DNA from: CBDESN01 sp965242495
GTDB taxonomy: Bacteria > Pseudomonadota > Alphaproteobacteria > MPNO01
Direction of reading: 5' to 3'
NCBI GenBank assembly: GCA_965242495.1
Contig: OZ251446.1
Coordinates: 3,100,001 to 3,164,000, forward strand
Length of the DNA stretch: 64,000 bases
Below the pieces are notes generated by a model that did not search any database, was not told the origin of the DNA, and was given only the letters and a program-made list of their open reading frames with translations. This document shows, piece after piece, positions 55,369 through 62,270 of this stretch (within the stretch, counting starts at the first letter, position 1; every line of letters begins with the position of its first letter). The position numbers were made by a program, and so were the translations under genes.

Positions 55369-56156
55369 AACCCGGGGCGTCTGCCTGCAGGCGGCCGGGC
55401 TGACCAAACGGTTCGGCGGCTTCCACGCGCTCCGCGACGTCGATCTCGAGGTCGGCGCCGGCGCCATCCACGCCGTCATCGGCCCCAACGGGGCCGGCAA
55501 GACGACGCTGTTCAACCTGATGACCGGCGTGCTCGCGCCCGATCTGGGCGAGATACGGTTCGAGGGCCGGGCGCTGACGCGGCTGCGGCCGCATCGCCGG
55601 GCCGCCCTCGGGATCGCGCGGACGTTCCAGAACATCCGCCTGTTCGGCCATATGACGGCGCTCGAGAACGTCATGCTGGGCGAGCATTGGCGGACCTTCC
55701 CCTCGCTCTGGCGGTCGTTTCTCAAGGCCGCGATCCACCGCCCGTTCGGCGAGGCGCGCGAGGAGAGCGAGATGCGGGCGCGGGCGCTGGAGACCCTCGA
55801 ATTCGTCGGCCTCGCCGACAAGCGCCGCGCCATGGCCACCGACCTGCCCTATGGCGAACGGCGCCTGCTGGAGCTCGCGCGCGCTGGCGATGCGCCCGCG
55901 CCTGTTGCTGCTGGACGAGCCGGCGGCCGGCATGAACGCCCGCGAGACCGAGGAGCTCGACGCGCTGATCTGCCGCATCCGCGACCGCGGGGTGACGATC
56001 GTGTTGGTGGAGCACGACATGAACCTGGTGATGGGCATCTCCGACCGGGTGACGGTGCTCAATTTCGGCGACAAGATCGCCGAGGGGCTGCCGGCGGAGA
56101 TCCAGCGCGACCCGGCGGTGGTCGAAGCCTATCTCGGCGAGGAGGAGACGCTGTGA
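55361..56156 (+). pseudogene. livG: LivG-type ABC ATPase with frameshift in a GC tract
   Basis: The first part reads as LivG: GPNGAGKTTLFNLMTGV (Walker A), ARTFQNIRLFGHMTALENVM (Q-loop) and LPYGERRLLELARA (signature). At the CGCGCGCGC tract 55876-55884 two bases appear missing, and the rest (LAMRPRLLLLDEPAAGMNAR, Walker B, then VEHDMNLVMGISDRVTVL and the usual LivG end) continues in another frame to 56156. The two parts together give a normal length (~265 residues). As read, translation stays open in the wrong frame and runs into livF. It may be a mutation, a sequencing error, or recoding. Confidence 0.88.
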
Positions 56157-56884
56157 GCGGCCTGGGGGTGCGCGGCCTCCGCGCCGGCTATGGCGGGATC
56201 GAGGTGCTGCACGGCGTCGAGCTGACGATCGAGCCGGGCGAGATCGTGGCCCTGATCGGGGCCAACGGGGCCGGCAAGACGACGCTGCTCAAGACCGTCT
56301 CCGGCCTCATTCGGCCGACCGGCGGGCGGATCGAGTTCGAGGGCCGCGAGATCGCCCGTCAGCCGGCGCACAAGACCGTCGAGATGGGAATCAGCCAGGT
56401 CGCCGAAGGACGGGCGATCCTCAAGCGCATGACGGTGATCGAGAATCTCCGCATGGGCGCCCATACGCGCCGCGACCGCGAGATCGAGTCCGACGTCGCC
56501 GCGATGCTGGACAAGTTCCCGGCCCTGGGCGCGCGGCGCAAGCAGCCGGCGGGCACGCTGAGCGGCGGCGAACAGCAGATGCTGGCGATCGGCCGCGCGC
56601 TGATGGCCCGCCCCCGGCTCCTGCTGCTCGACGAGCCGTCGCTGGGCCTGGCGCCGATGATCGTGACGCAGATCTTTCGCACCCTGCGCGAGCTCCGGGA
56701 GGAGGGCAACACCATCTTCCTGGTCGAACAGAACGCCCGCCGCGCCCTGCAGCTCGCCGACCGCGGCTACGTCCTCGAACGCGGGCGGATCGCTCTCGAA
56801 GGCGCGGGCGAACGCCTGCTGGACGATCCGGAAGTGCAGCGCACCTATCTCGGCAAGCAGGCGGGCGACGCGCCGGGCGCGTAG
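56153..56884 (+). CDS. livF: branched-chain amino acid-type ABC transporter ATPase LivF
   Basis: The 243-residue ATPase has Walker A GANGAGKTTLLKTVSG near residue 37, a Q-loop in MGISQVAEGRAILKRMTV, signature GTLSGGEQQMLAIGRALM near residue 132, and Walker B PRLLLLDEPSLGLAPMIV. The switch His is absent (FLVEQNARRAL), as in LivF proteins generally. The GTG at 56153 overlaps the livG stop (GTGA). The same frame is open upstream through the first part of livG because of the frameshift there. Confidence 0.93.
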   Translation: MSGLGVRGLRAGYGGIEVLHGVELTIEPGEIVALIGANGAGKTTLLKTVSGLIRPTGGRIEFEGREIARQPAHKTVEMGISQVAEGRAILKRMTVIENLRMGAHTRRDREIESDVAAMLDKFPALGARRKQPAGTLSGGEQQMLAIGRALMARPRLLLLDEPSLGLAPMIVTQIFRTLRELREEGNTIFLVEQNARRALQLADRGYVLERGRIALEGAGERLLDDPEVQRTYLGKQAGDAPGA

Positions 56885-56948
56885 CCGCTACCCAAGACGG
56901 CGCGAACCGGCTATCCTCGCGGCGCTGTCAACAGGGAGGCGCATAGCG

Positions 56949-58127
56949 ATGAAACGACGACAGTCATGGACATGGCCCGCGATGGCCGCAGGCGCGGCGG
57001 CGATGGCGCTGGCCTGGGCGGCGCCGGGTCTCGCCGGCGATCTTTCCGGACGGGCGGTCAAGCTGGGCGCCCTGGTCCCGGTGACCGGCAAGGGCGCCGA
57101 ATGGGGCTACACCGCCAGGGAATCGATCAAGATCGCGCAGGACGAGATCAACAAGGCCGGCGGCGTCGGCGGCGTCCCGCTCGAAGTGGTGTTCTGGGAC
57201 ACCCAGTCGAAGGAATCGGAGGGCATCAAGGGTTTCAAGAAGCTCGTGACCCGCGACAAGGTGCTCGCGGTGCTGGGCCCCTGCTTCAGCTCGATCTACG
57301 AGATCCTGGCGCCCCAGCTCGAGCGCTACAAGGTGTCGATGATCTCCTACTGCTCGTCCAAGCCCGGCCTGTCGGCGATGAGCCCGTGGGCGTTCCGCAA
57401 CACCCTCACCAGCGACAAGCAGCTCGACCCGGTGGTCAAGGCGTGGGTCGCCGCCTACGGCATCAAGACCGCGGTCGTCATCCACGACCTCGAGGACGCC
57501 GTGTCCAAGGCCGAGGGCGCCAAGATCCTCCCGGTGCTGCTGAAGAAATACGGCGTCAAGCTGCTGGGCACGCTGACCTATCGGACCAAGGACACCGATT
57601 TCTCGGCGCAGATCACCAAGGCCAAGGCGCTCGGGCCCGACGGGGTGGCGCTCGGCTCCTGCTACCAGCAGGCGGCGGGGATCGTGAAGGAGGCGCGCAA
57701 GCAGGGACTCGCCGCGCCCTTCGTGGGCGGGGCGTGCGCGGGCGCGCCCGGCTTCGTCCAGCTGGGCGGCAAGGCGACCGAGGGCAGCTACATGTCCACC
57801 GCCGCCTGGATCGACGATCCGCGTCCCAAGGTGCAGGCCTATGTCGAGAAGATCCAGGCCGTGAACAAGGGCAAGAAGCCGCCCTATGGCGGGCCGCGCG
57901 CCTACGACGCGACCTACATCCTCAAGATGGTCATGGAGGATGGGGGCGTCACCAACAAGGCGGACGATCTGGCCGCGGACCGCGACCGCGTCCGCAAGGG
58001 CTGGGCCGCGCTGAAAGGCTATGACGGCGTGTCGGGCGAGACGACCATGAACGACGTGGGCGACGGCTCGGGCGCCAGCGCCATCCTCAAGGTGATGGAC
58101 GGCAAGTACGTCAACGTGATGAAGTAG
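56949..58127 (+). CDS. periplasmic branched-chain amino acid-type binding protein
   Basis: The 392-residue product has a signal peptide (MKRRQSWTW then an alanine-rich core, cleavage after GLAG near residue 30). A LivJ/LivK-like type I periplasmic binding fold follows: LGALVPVTGKGAEWGYTARE, IAQDEINKAGGVGGVPLEVV, FKKLVTRDKVLAVLGPCFSS, and KDTDFSAQITKAKALGPDGV. It supplies ligand to LivHMGF encoded just upstream. Cys in SYCSSKPGLS lies near the usual ligand loop. The ATG at 56949 follows CAGGGAGG. A strong terminator follows. Confidence 0.92.
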   Translation: MKRRQSWTWPAMAAGAAAMALAWAAPGLAGDLSGRAVKLGALVPVTGKGAEWGYTARESIKIAQDEINKAGGVGGVPLEVVFWDTQSKESEGIKGFKKLVTRDKVLAVLGPCFSSIYEILAPQLERYKVSMISYCSSKPGLSAMSPWAFRNTLTSDKQLDPVVKAWVAAYGIKTAVVIHDLEDAVSKAEGAKILPVLLKKYGVKLLGTLTYRTKDTDFSAQITKAKALGPDGVALGSCYQQAAGIVKEARKQGLAAPFVGGACAGAPGFVQLGGKATEGSYMSTAAWIDDPRPKVQAYVEKIQAVNKGKKPPYGGPRAYDATYILKMVMEDGGVTNKADDLAADRDRVRKGWAALKGYDGVSGETTMNDVGDGSGASAILKVMDGKYVNVMK

Positions 58128-58158
58128 CCGCCGCGCCGAGGCGCATCGCGAAGGGGGA

Positions 58159-58186
58159 AGGGGGGCCGTTGCGCCCCCCTTCTCTT
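58159..58186 (+). terminator. rho-independent terminator of the liv operon
   Basis: An 8-bp stem (AGGGGGGC/GCCCCCCT, loop of six) is followed by TCTCTT, 32 bases after the binding-protein stop. This is the clearest intrinsic-type terminator in the window. Confidence 0.7.
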
Positions 58187-58204
58187 CGCCGCGTGGAGCC
58201 GAAA

Positions 58205-59113
58205 ATGCTGAGCATCCATTTCGGCGACAATCTGTCGATTCTGCCCGGGTTCCCGGACGAGTCCTTCGACCTGATCTATATCGATCCTCCGTTCAATACC
58301 GGCCGCACACAGGCGCGGACGCGCATCCGCACGGTCCGCGACGAGAACGGCGACCGGACCGGCTTCCAGGGCCGGCGCTACCGGACGATCCGCCTCGGCG
58401 GCGCCGCCTTCGAGGACAGCTTCGACGACTATCTCGCCTTTCTCGAGCCCAGGCTGCGCGAGGCGCGCCGGCTGCTGCGTCCGACGGGATCGTTCTTCCT
58501 GCATGTCGACTATCGGGAAGTCCATTACTGCAAGGTGTTGCTGGACGGGATTTTCGGACGCGAGTCGTTCCTGAACGAGATCGTCTGGGCCTATGATTAC
58601 GGGGCGAGGTCGAAACGGCGCTGGTCGCCCAAGCACGACAACATCCTCTTCTACGCCAGGGACCCGGACGATTACGTCTATCGCTACGAGGACATCGACC
58701 GGATTCCCTATCTCGCTCCCGGTCTGGTCGGCCCCGGGAAGGCGGCGCGCGGCAAGACGCCCACCGATGTCTGGTGGCGCACGATCGTCAGCCCCAACGG
58801 CAAGGAAAAGACCGGCTACCCGACCCAGAAGCCGCTGGCGATCCTGAGCCGCATCGTCCGCGTCCACTCGAATCCCGGCGACCGGATACTCGATTTCTTC
58901 GCCGGCAGCGGCACGACCGGCGAAGCCGCGATCCGCGCCGGCCGCCATGCGGTGCTGATCGACGACAATCCCGAAGCGCTCCGGGTCATGGAAAAGCGCC
59001 TCGCCTTCGCCGACCCGCGCTATTACGGATACCAGCCGCAGTCCGACGGCGACGCGAATCCGGCCGGCTTGTTCAATATGGCCGCGCGAGGCTGCAATGC
59101 CGGGAATCGTTGA
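58205..59113 (+). CDS. site-specific DNA methyltransferase, beta class
   Basis: The 302-residue product is an amino-methyltransferase with the beta-class order. Catalytic motif IV IYIDPPFNTG (Asp27-Phe30) comes first, TGYPTQKPLAILSRIV follows, and SAM motif I is LDFFAGSGTTGEAA near residue 234. WAYDYGARSKRRWSPKHDNI resembles the family's target region. The ATG at 58205 is preferred to upstream in-frame codons because the conserved part begins there. GC content is near the genome norm. Its last 17 bases overlap an AT-rich nuclease-like gene, so together they look like a type II R-M pair. Confidence 0.88.
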   Translation: MLSIHFGDNLSILPGFPDESFDLIYIDPPFNTGRTQARTRIRTVRDENGDRTGFQGRRYRTIRLGGAAFEDSFDDYLAFLEPRLREARRLLRPTGSFFLHVDYREVHYCKVLLDGIFGRESFLNEIVWAYDYGARSKRRWSPKHDNILFYARDPDDYVYRYEDIDRIPYLAPGLVGPGKAARGKTPTDVWWRTIVSPNGKEKTGYPTQKPLAILSRIVRVHSNPGDRILDFFAGSGTTGEAAIRAGRHAVLIDDNPEALRVMEKRLAFADPRYYGYQPQSDGDANPAGLFNMAARGCNAGNR

Positions 59114-59660
59114 CCGGGATGCAGGAATAATTGCGAAGTATTCGCAAGTTATTCAGGGTGAATACGAAAAAGAGGTCGACTCTTCTTGGGAAGGAAGCCC
59201 GTTCGCATGGATCGTAAATCGCTCTTCCAGACAAAAAGGTTCTATCGGTGAAAAGCTGATTTCGAGCTACCTTTCTGGTGAAGGATTCGACGTAACCCGG
59301 TCCTCTGATTCCGAAGCGGATAGGTTGATTAATGGATCTCGCGCAGAAATGAAATTCAGCAGTCTATGGAAGAATGGATCCTACAGATTTCAACAAATTC
59401 GGGACCAAAACTATAAATTCTGCATATGCCTTGGCGTTAGCCCATATGACGTTCATTGCTACGTATTGCCGAAAGAAACGATTCTGGACAAGTGGCGAAA
59501 AGGCGAGATTCGAACTCAACATGGGGGTGCAGACGGCGCCGATACCGCCTGGTTGAAGGTAACGCCAGGGAACGAACCCGAATGGCTCCAATGTTGGGGA
59601 AACCGTCTGTCGGACGCGGCGCCCATCATCGCCAAGCTGACCGGCAGGAGTCCGTTTTGA
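59097..59660 (+). CDS. putative restriction endonuclease, PD-(D/E)xK-like
   Basis: The 187-residue product has a nuclease-like pattern: GEKLISSYLSGEGFDVTRSS (Glu52), then EADRLINGSRAEMKF with Asp75 followed eight residues later by Glu84-x-Lys86. I do not recognise a named enzyme. Overlap with the methyltransferase gene, and the match of size and motif, support a restriction partner; a repair nuclease (Vsr-like) is a weaker alternative. The gene is much more AT-rich than the methyltransferase. Its stop codon sits exactly at the edge of an inverted-repeat element, so its C-terminus may have been reset by that insertion. Confidence 0.65.
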   Translation: MPGIVDRDAGIIAKYSQVIQGEYEKEVDSSWEGSPFAWIVNRSSRQKGSIGEKLISSYLSGEGFDVTRSSDSEADRLINGSRAEMKFSSLWKNGSYRFQQIRDQNYKFCICLGVSPYDVHCYVLPKETILDKWRKGEIRTQHGGADGADTAWLKVTPGNEPEWLQCWGNRLSDAAPIIAKLTGRSPF

Positions 59661-59662
59661 GA

Positions 59663-60131
59663 ATCCCGCTTTCGAGCGTGTGAAGAAATCCCGAGACGTC
59701 CGCGTGGGCGTCCGTTCAGCCGACCAAGCGCGCGAAATCCCCGGGCGCGTGGAGCCTGCCTCCGCGAAAGCGGGGGAATGACGAGGGAGGCTTGTGACGA
59801 CGGCCCGAGGAAGGCCGTCGCGGCCCCCCCCCCCCCCCCCGTCATTCCTGCGAAAGCGGGAATCCATATTCGTACCCCGATTCCGTGGGGACGAGGGGCC
59901 TGTGACGGCGGCTCGAGGAAGGCCGTCGGTCGAGGCGGACGCCAAGGACCTGTCCTTTCCCGCCATGGATTCCCGCTTTCGCGGGAATGACGAGGGGGGC
60001 CGCGATGGCCTCCCTCGGGCCGTCGTCACAGGCGTCTTTCCCACGCGCGCGGGGATTTCGCGCGCTCGGTCGGCTGAACGGACGCCCGCGCGGACGTCTC
60101 GGGATTTCTTCACACGCTCGAGAGCGGGAAT
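59663..60131. mobile_element. inverted-repeat element A (MITE/REP-like, non-coding)
   Basis: Arms 59663-59752 and 60042-60131 are inverted copies with only about four mismatches. Inside, further inverted segments (around 59790-59823 and 60000-60033) and three REP-like palindromes of the form ATTCCCGCTTTCGCGGGAAT appear (59756-59789, 59841-59867, 59965-59990). There is no transposase. Short open frames in it are by-products of the repeats. Its ends resemble element B at 61774-61971. Confidence 0.75.
59824..59840 (+). repeat. 17-base poly-C tract
   Basis: An uninterrupted run of 17 C lies inside element A, non-coding. Such runs are prone to slippage and also to sequencing error, so its exact length is uncertain. 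Confidence 0.6.
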
Positions 60132-60379
60132 CCAGGGACCTTGACGAAATCGAGTGTTCCGGTCGCGCGCCGAGGGCGGCGCGGAGCGTTCGCCGTCCTC
60201 ACCACCGAAGCCGCCATGACATCCCGGTCGGGAACGCCAACGTTCGTTGGATGATTGTCGTGGATAAGCAGGTGCGTATATGTCCCGGGCGTGAGAACCG
60301 GCGCGGTCGGCGGAACGGCGCTTGTCGGCTTCGACATGGCGTGATACCCAGGCGACGGTAACCGATTGCGGAGAACGCG
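60132..60379. other. intergenic stretch after element A
   Basis: A 75-residue minus-strand frame (60110-60337) runs through here and ends in the repeat arm. It has no good ribosome site and I cannot recognise it. Otherwise I see nothing definite. Confidence 0.3.
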
Positions 60380-60715
60380 GTGCGGCGCATTCTCGAAGCC
60401 GCGGTCAAGGACGATCCGCCGGCGAAGCGCGCCTCCTTCCTGGCCCTCGCCGCGCAGCTGCGGCGCGAGACCGAAGGACGCGCGCAGCTGATGGCCGATG
60501 CGAGCGTCGCGGTCGAACGGCTGGTCGCGGAGGAGGATTCGGACGCGGCGCACCGATTGGCGGCGAGCGGCGACGATCAGCGCGCGCTGCTGCGTCCCAA
60601 GGAGACCCGCCCGGCGAAAGGCGCTAAGCTGAAAGAGGGCCAGCCCGCCAGCCCGCCAGCCCGCCAGCCCGCCAGCCCGCCAGCCCGCCGAAGGAAGCCT
60701 AAGCCGCTCTCCTGA
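60380..60715 (+). CDS. uncharacterised small protein ending in an 8-bp repeat tract
   Basis: From GTG 60380 the frame encodes 111 residues. The first ~85 look like a real helical protein (AKRASFLALAAQLRRETEGR, ASVAVERLVAEEDSDAAHRL) with GC-rich third positions; I do not recognise the family. The C-terminus (QPASPPAR repeated) is only the translation of six 8-bp repeats. Because 8 is not a multiple of 3, repeat-number change would shift the frame and join this protein to the methyltransferase remnant downstream. It may be the 5' part of a broken longer gene. Confidence 0.5.
   Translation: MRRILEAAVKDDPPAKRASFLALAAQLRRETEGRAQLMADASVAVERLVAEEDSDAAHRLAASGDDQRALLRPKETRPAKGAKLKEGQPASPPARQPASPPARRRKPKPLS
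60641..60690 (+). repeat. simple sequence repeat, six 8-bp units (CAGCCCGC)
   Basis: Six perfect tandem copies of CAGCCCGC plus two bases lie inside the small open frame. Two of the three plus-strand frames stay open through it: the upstream gene's frame and the frame of the methyltransferase remnant. This is the arrangement of a slipped-strand contingency locus. Confidence 0.8.
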
Positions 60716-60737
60716 TCCGCCGGCCGTCGACCGTCGG

Positions 60738-60962
60738 CATGGCGACTACCCGACCCTGCCGCCCGGCCCGGACGCCGCCGGCGTCCATCCGGTCGTAACC
60801 GACCCACCCTACTTCCTCGATGGTCTCGACGCCGGGCGGCGCAACGGACGCCCCGGCGCGCCGCGCGCGACGGGAACGCCGGTCGGAATGCGGTTCGACC
60901 CCCGACAAGGCGCGGCCTTGCAGGCTTTCATCGCCGGCGCCGCGGCGACCGCCTTGGAATGA
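60738..60962 (+). pseudogene. remnant of a DNA methyltransferase (motif IV region only)
   Basis: In this frame one reads HGDYPTL, then HPVVTDPPYFLDGLDAG, then PVGMRFDPRQGAALQAF and a stop. The VVTDPPYFLDG block is the catalytic motif IV of amino-methyltransferases, and the FDPxQGAALQAF block follows it in phage-type enzymes. No SAM motif I and no start with a ribosome site are present, so it is a truncated relic. The frame is open upstream through the 8-bp repeat tract. Its stop TGA overlaps the ATG of the glycosyltransferase. Confidence 0.7.
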
Positions 60963-61732
60963 GGCTGATCGCCCTCAACCTGGAGCGCGACCATGCCCGC
61001 CGCGCGACCATGCGCGCCCGCTTCGCCGCCGTGGGCTTCGACCCCGAGATCTTCCCCGCGGTGGACGGCCTGACGCTCACCCCCGAACAGCGCGCCATCG
61101 TCGACAACGAGACCCGCATCCTGCGCACGCCCTACGCCATGGGCGCCGGCGCGATCGGCTGTCTGTTGAGTCATCTCGCCGTCTGGCGCCTCTGCGCCGA
61201 AGGCCCCGACGACATGCTCGCCGTGTTCGAGGACGACGCCGCGCCCACGCCCCGCCTGCCCGAGGCGCTGGCGGCGATCGAGCGCCTGGGCCCGCGGTTC
61301 GATTTCGTCAAGCTGCATCACGGCCGGCAGCCGCTGCGGGTCGTCCCCTGCGCCGACGTCGGCGGCTTTGCGCTCGGCAGGCCGCGCTTTCACGAAATCG
61401 GCATGGTGGGCTACGTCGTGACCTGCGACGGCGCGCGCCGGGCGCTGGCGCTACGGGAGCGCTGGCCGTTGGAGATCGACGTCGAGTTGAGCCGCTGGTG
61501 GGATCACGGGATCGACTACTACTTGATCGACCCCGCGGTGGTTCGCCACGACGACGGCGGGCACTCCGTCATTCGCGTCACCGACGGAACCCGCCGGCGC
61601 CTGCCCTCCGGCGCCGGACGACTCGCGTATCTCCGCCGCCGCGTCCTCCGGCTCCGCGACAGCTCGGCCAAACGCGCGAAGTTCGCGGCCTGGACGGACG
61701 CCGGCAAGCAGCGACTGAAAGGCGACGGGTAG
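60959..61732 (+). CDS. glycosyltransferase family 25 (LPS/LOS biosynthesis type)
   Basis: The 257-residue product matches family 25 glycosyltransferases, which add galactose or related sugars to lipo-oligosaccharide. It starts MRLIALNLERDHARRATMRA, has FPAVDGL, GAGAIGCLLSHLAVWRLCAE near residue 62, LAVFEDDAAPTPRLP with the EDD motif at 91-93, and IDVELSRWWDHGIDYYLIDP. The ATG at 60959 has no real ribosome site and overlaps the stop of the upstream remnant frame, which suggests dependence on upstream translation. Family 25 genes are classic phase-variable loci in other bacteria. Confidence 0.85.
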   Translation: MRLIALNLERDHARRATMRARFAAVGFDPEIFPAVDGLTLTPEQRAIVDNETRILRTPYAMGAGAIGCLLSHLAVWRLCAEGPDDMLAVFEDDAAPTPRLPEALAAIERLGPRFDFVKLHHGRQPLRVVPCADVGGFALGRPRFHEIGMVGYVVTCDGARRALALRERWPLEIDVELSRWWDHGIDYYLIDPAVVRHDDGGHSVIRVTDGTRRRLPSGAGRLAYLRRRVLRLRDSSAKRAKFAAWTDAGKQRLKGDG

Positions 61733-61773
61733 CCGGCCCCTTGGACCCGGCTCGAGGCGGAGATACGCCAACA

Positions 61774-61971
61774 ATTCGTCATTCTCGCGAAAGAGTGTGT
61801 GAAGAAGTCCCAAGACATCCGCGTAATTCGGAATTTTCGCCGTGTCGATGGAAACATAAATGGTCTATATGCGGAACGTATATGGGTCAAATGTGGTGAA
61901 TCGACTGGGTAGACCACAGGTCTTGGGGTTTCTTCACACACTCGAAAGCGGGAATCCAGGGACCTTGACCT
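61774..61971. mobile_element. inverted-repeat element B (related to element A)
   Basis: The ends 61793-61814 and 61922-61943 are inverted copies (20 of 22). The right end, through CGGGAATCCAGGGACCTTGAC, matches the right end of element A. The core is AT-rich and holds another inverted pair (TGGTCTA/TAGACCA). There is no coding capacity. It is probably a second, short member of the same non-autonomous family. Confidence 0.7.
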
Positions 61972-62016
61972 TGGCGGAAAGGCCAACCGGCCAATGGCGC
62001 CGCGCCGCGCCCTCGT

Positions 62017-62259
62017 TCAGCTGAACGCCTTGAAGGTGATCAGCGTGAAGGTGTCCTTGACGCCCGGCAGCATCTGGACCCGTTCGATGACGAAATGGCC
62101 GATGTCCTGGTCGTCGGACAGGTAGAACTTCATCAACAGGTCGAACTGGCCGGATATCGAGTGGACCTCGGATGCCTGGTCGATGCTTTCGATCGCGTCC
62201 GCGGCCACCTTGTAGGCTTGGCCGAGCTCGCATTTGACCATCACGAAAATCGTCTGCAT
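62017..62259 (-). CDS. stand-alone Lrp/AsnC ligand-binding (RAM) domain protein
   Basis: The 80-residue product corresponds to the C-terminal regulation-of-amino-acid-metabolism domain of Lrp/AsnC proteins without the DNA-binding part: MQTIFVMVKCELGQAYKVAA, SISGQFDLLMKFYLSDDQDI, and VQMLPGVKDTFTLITFKAF. Such proteins form octameric ligand-binding rings; the ligand is unknown. The ATG at 62259 follows GAGGAA. It is 11 bases downstream of the iron-sulfur/anchor gene and probably in its operon. Confidence 0.85.
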   Translation of the reverse strand: MQTIFVMVKCELGQAYKVAADAIESIDQASEVHSISGQFDLLMKFYLSDDQDIGHFVIERVQMLPGVKDTFTLITFKAFS

Positions 62260-62270
62260 GGATTCCTCGC

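Noticed and set aside
53065..55839. 924-codon minus-strand frame across livH/livM
   Set aside because: Acidic/His-rich shadow translation opposite clear permease genes.
59778..60144. Open frames over element A
   Set aside because: Their repetitive sequence is created by the inverted and REP-like repeats; no ribosome sites.
60110..60337. 75-residue minus-strand frame (begins MSKPTSAVPP) between element A and the repeat switch
   Set aside because: No convincing ribosome site; its C-terminus is translated repeat arm, also seen at element B, so it is probably chance.
60641..60690. CRISPR-like array
   Set aside because: Units are 8 bp, perfectly contiguous and without spacers; it is a simple sequence repeat.
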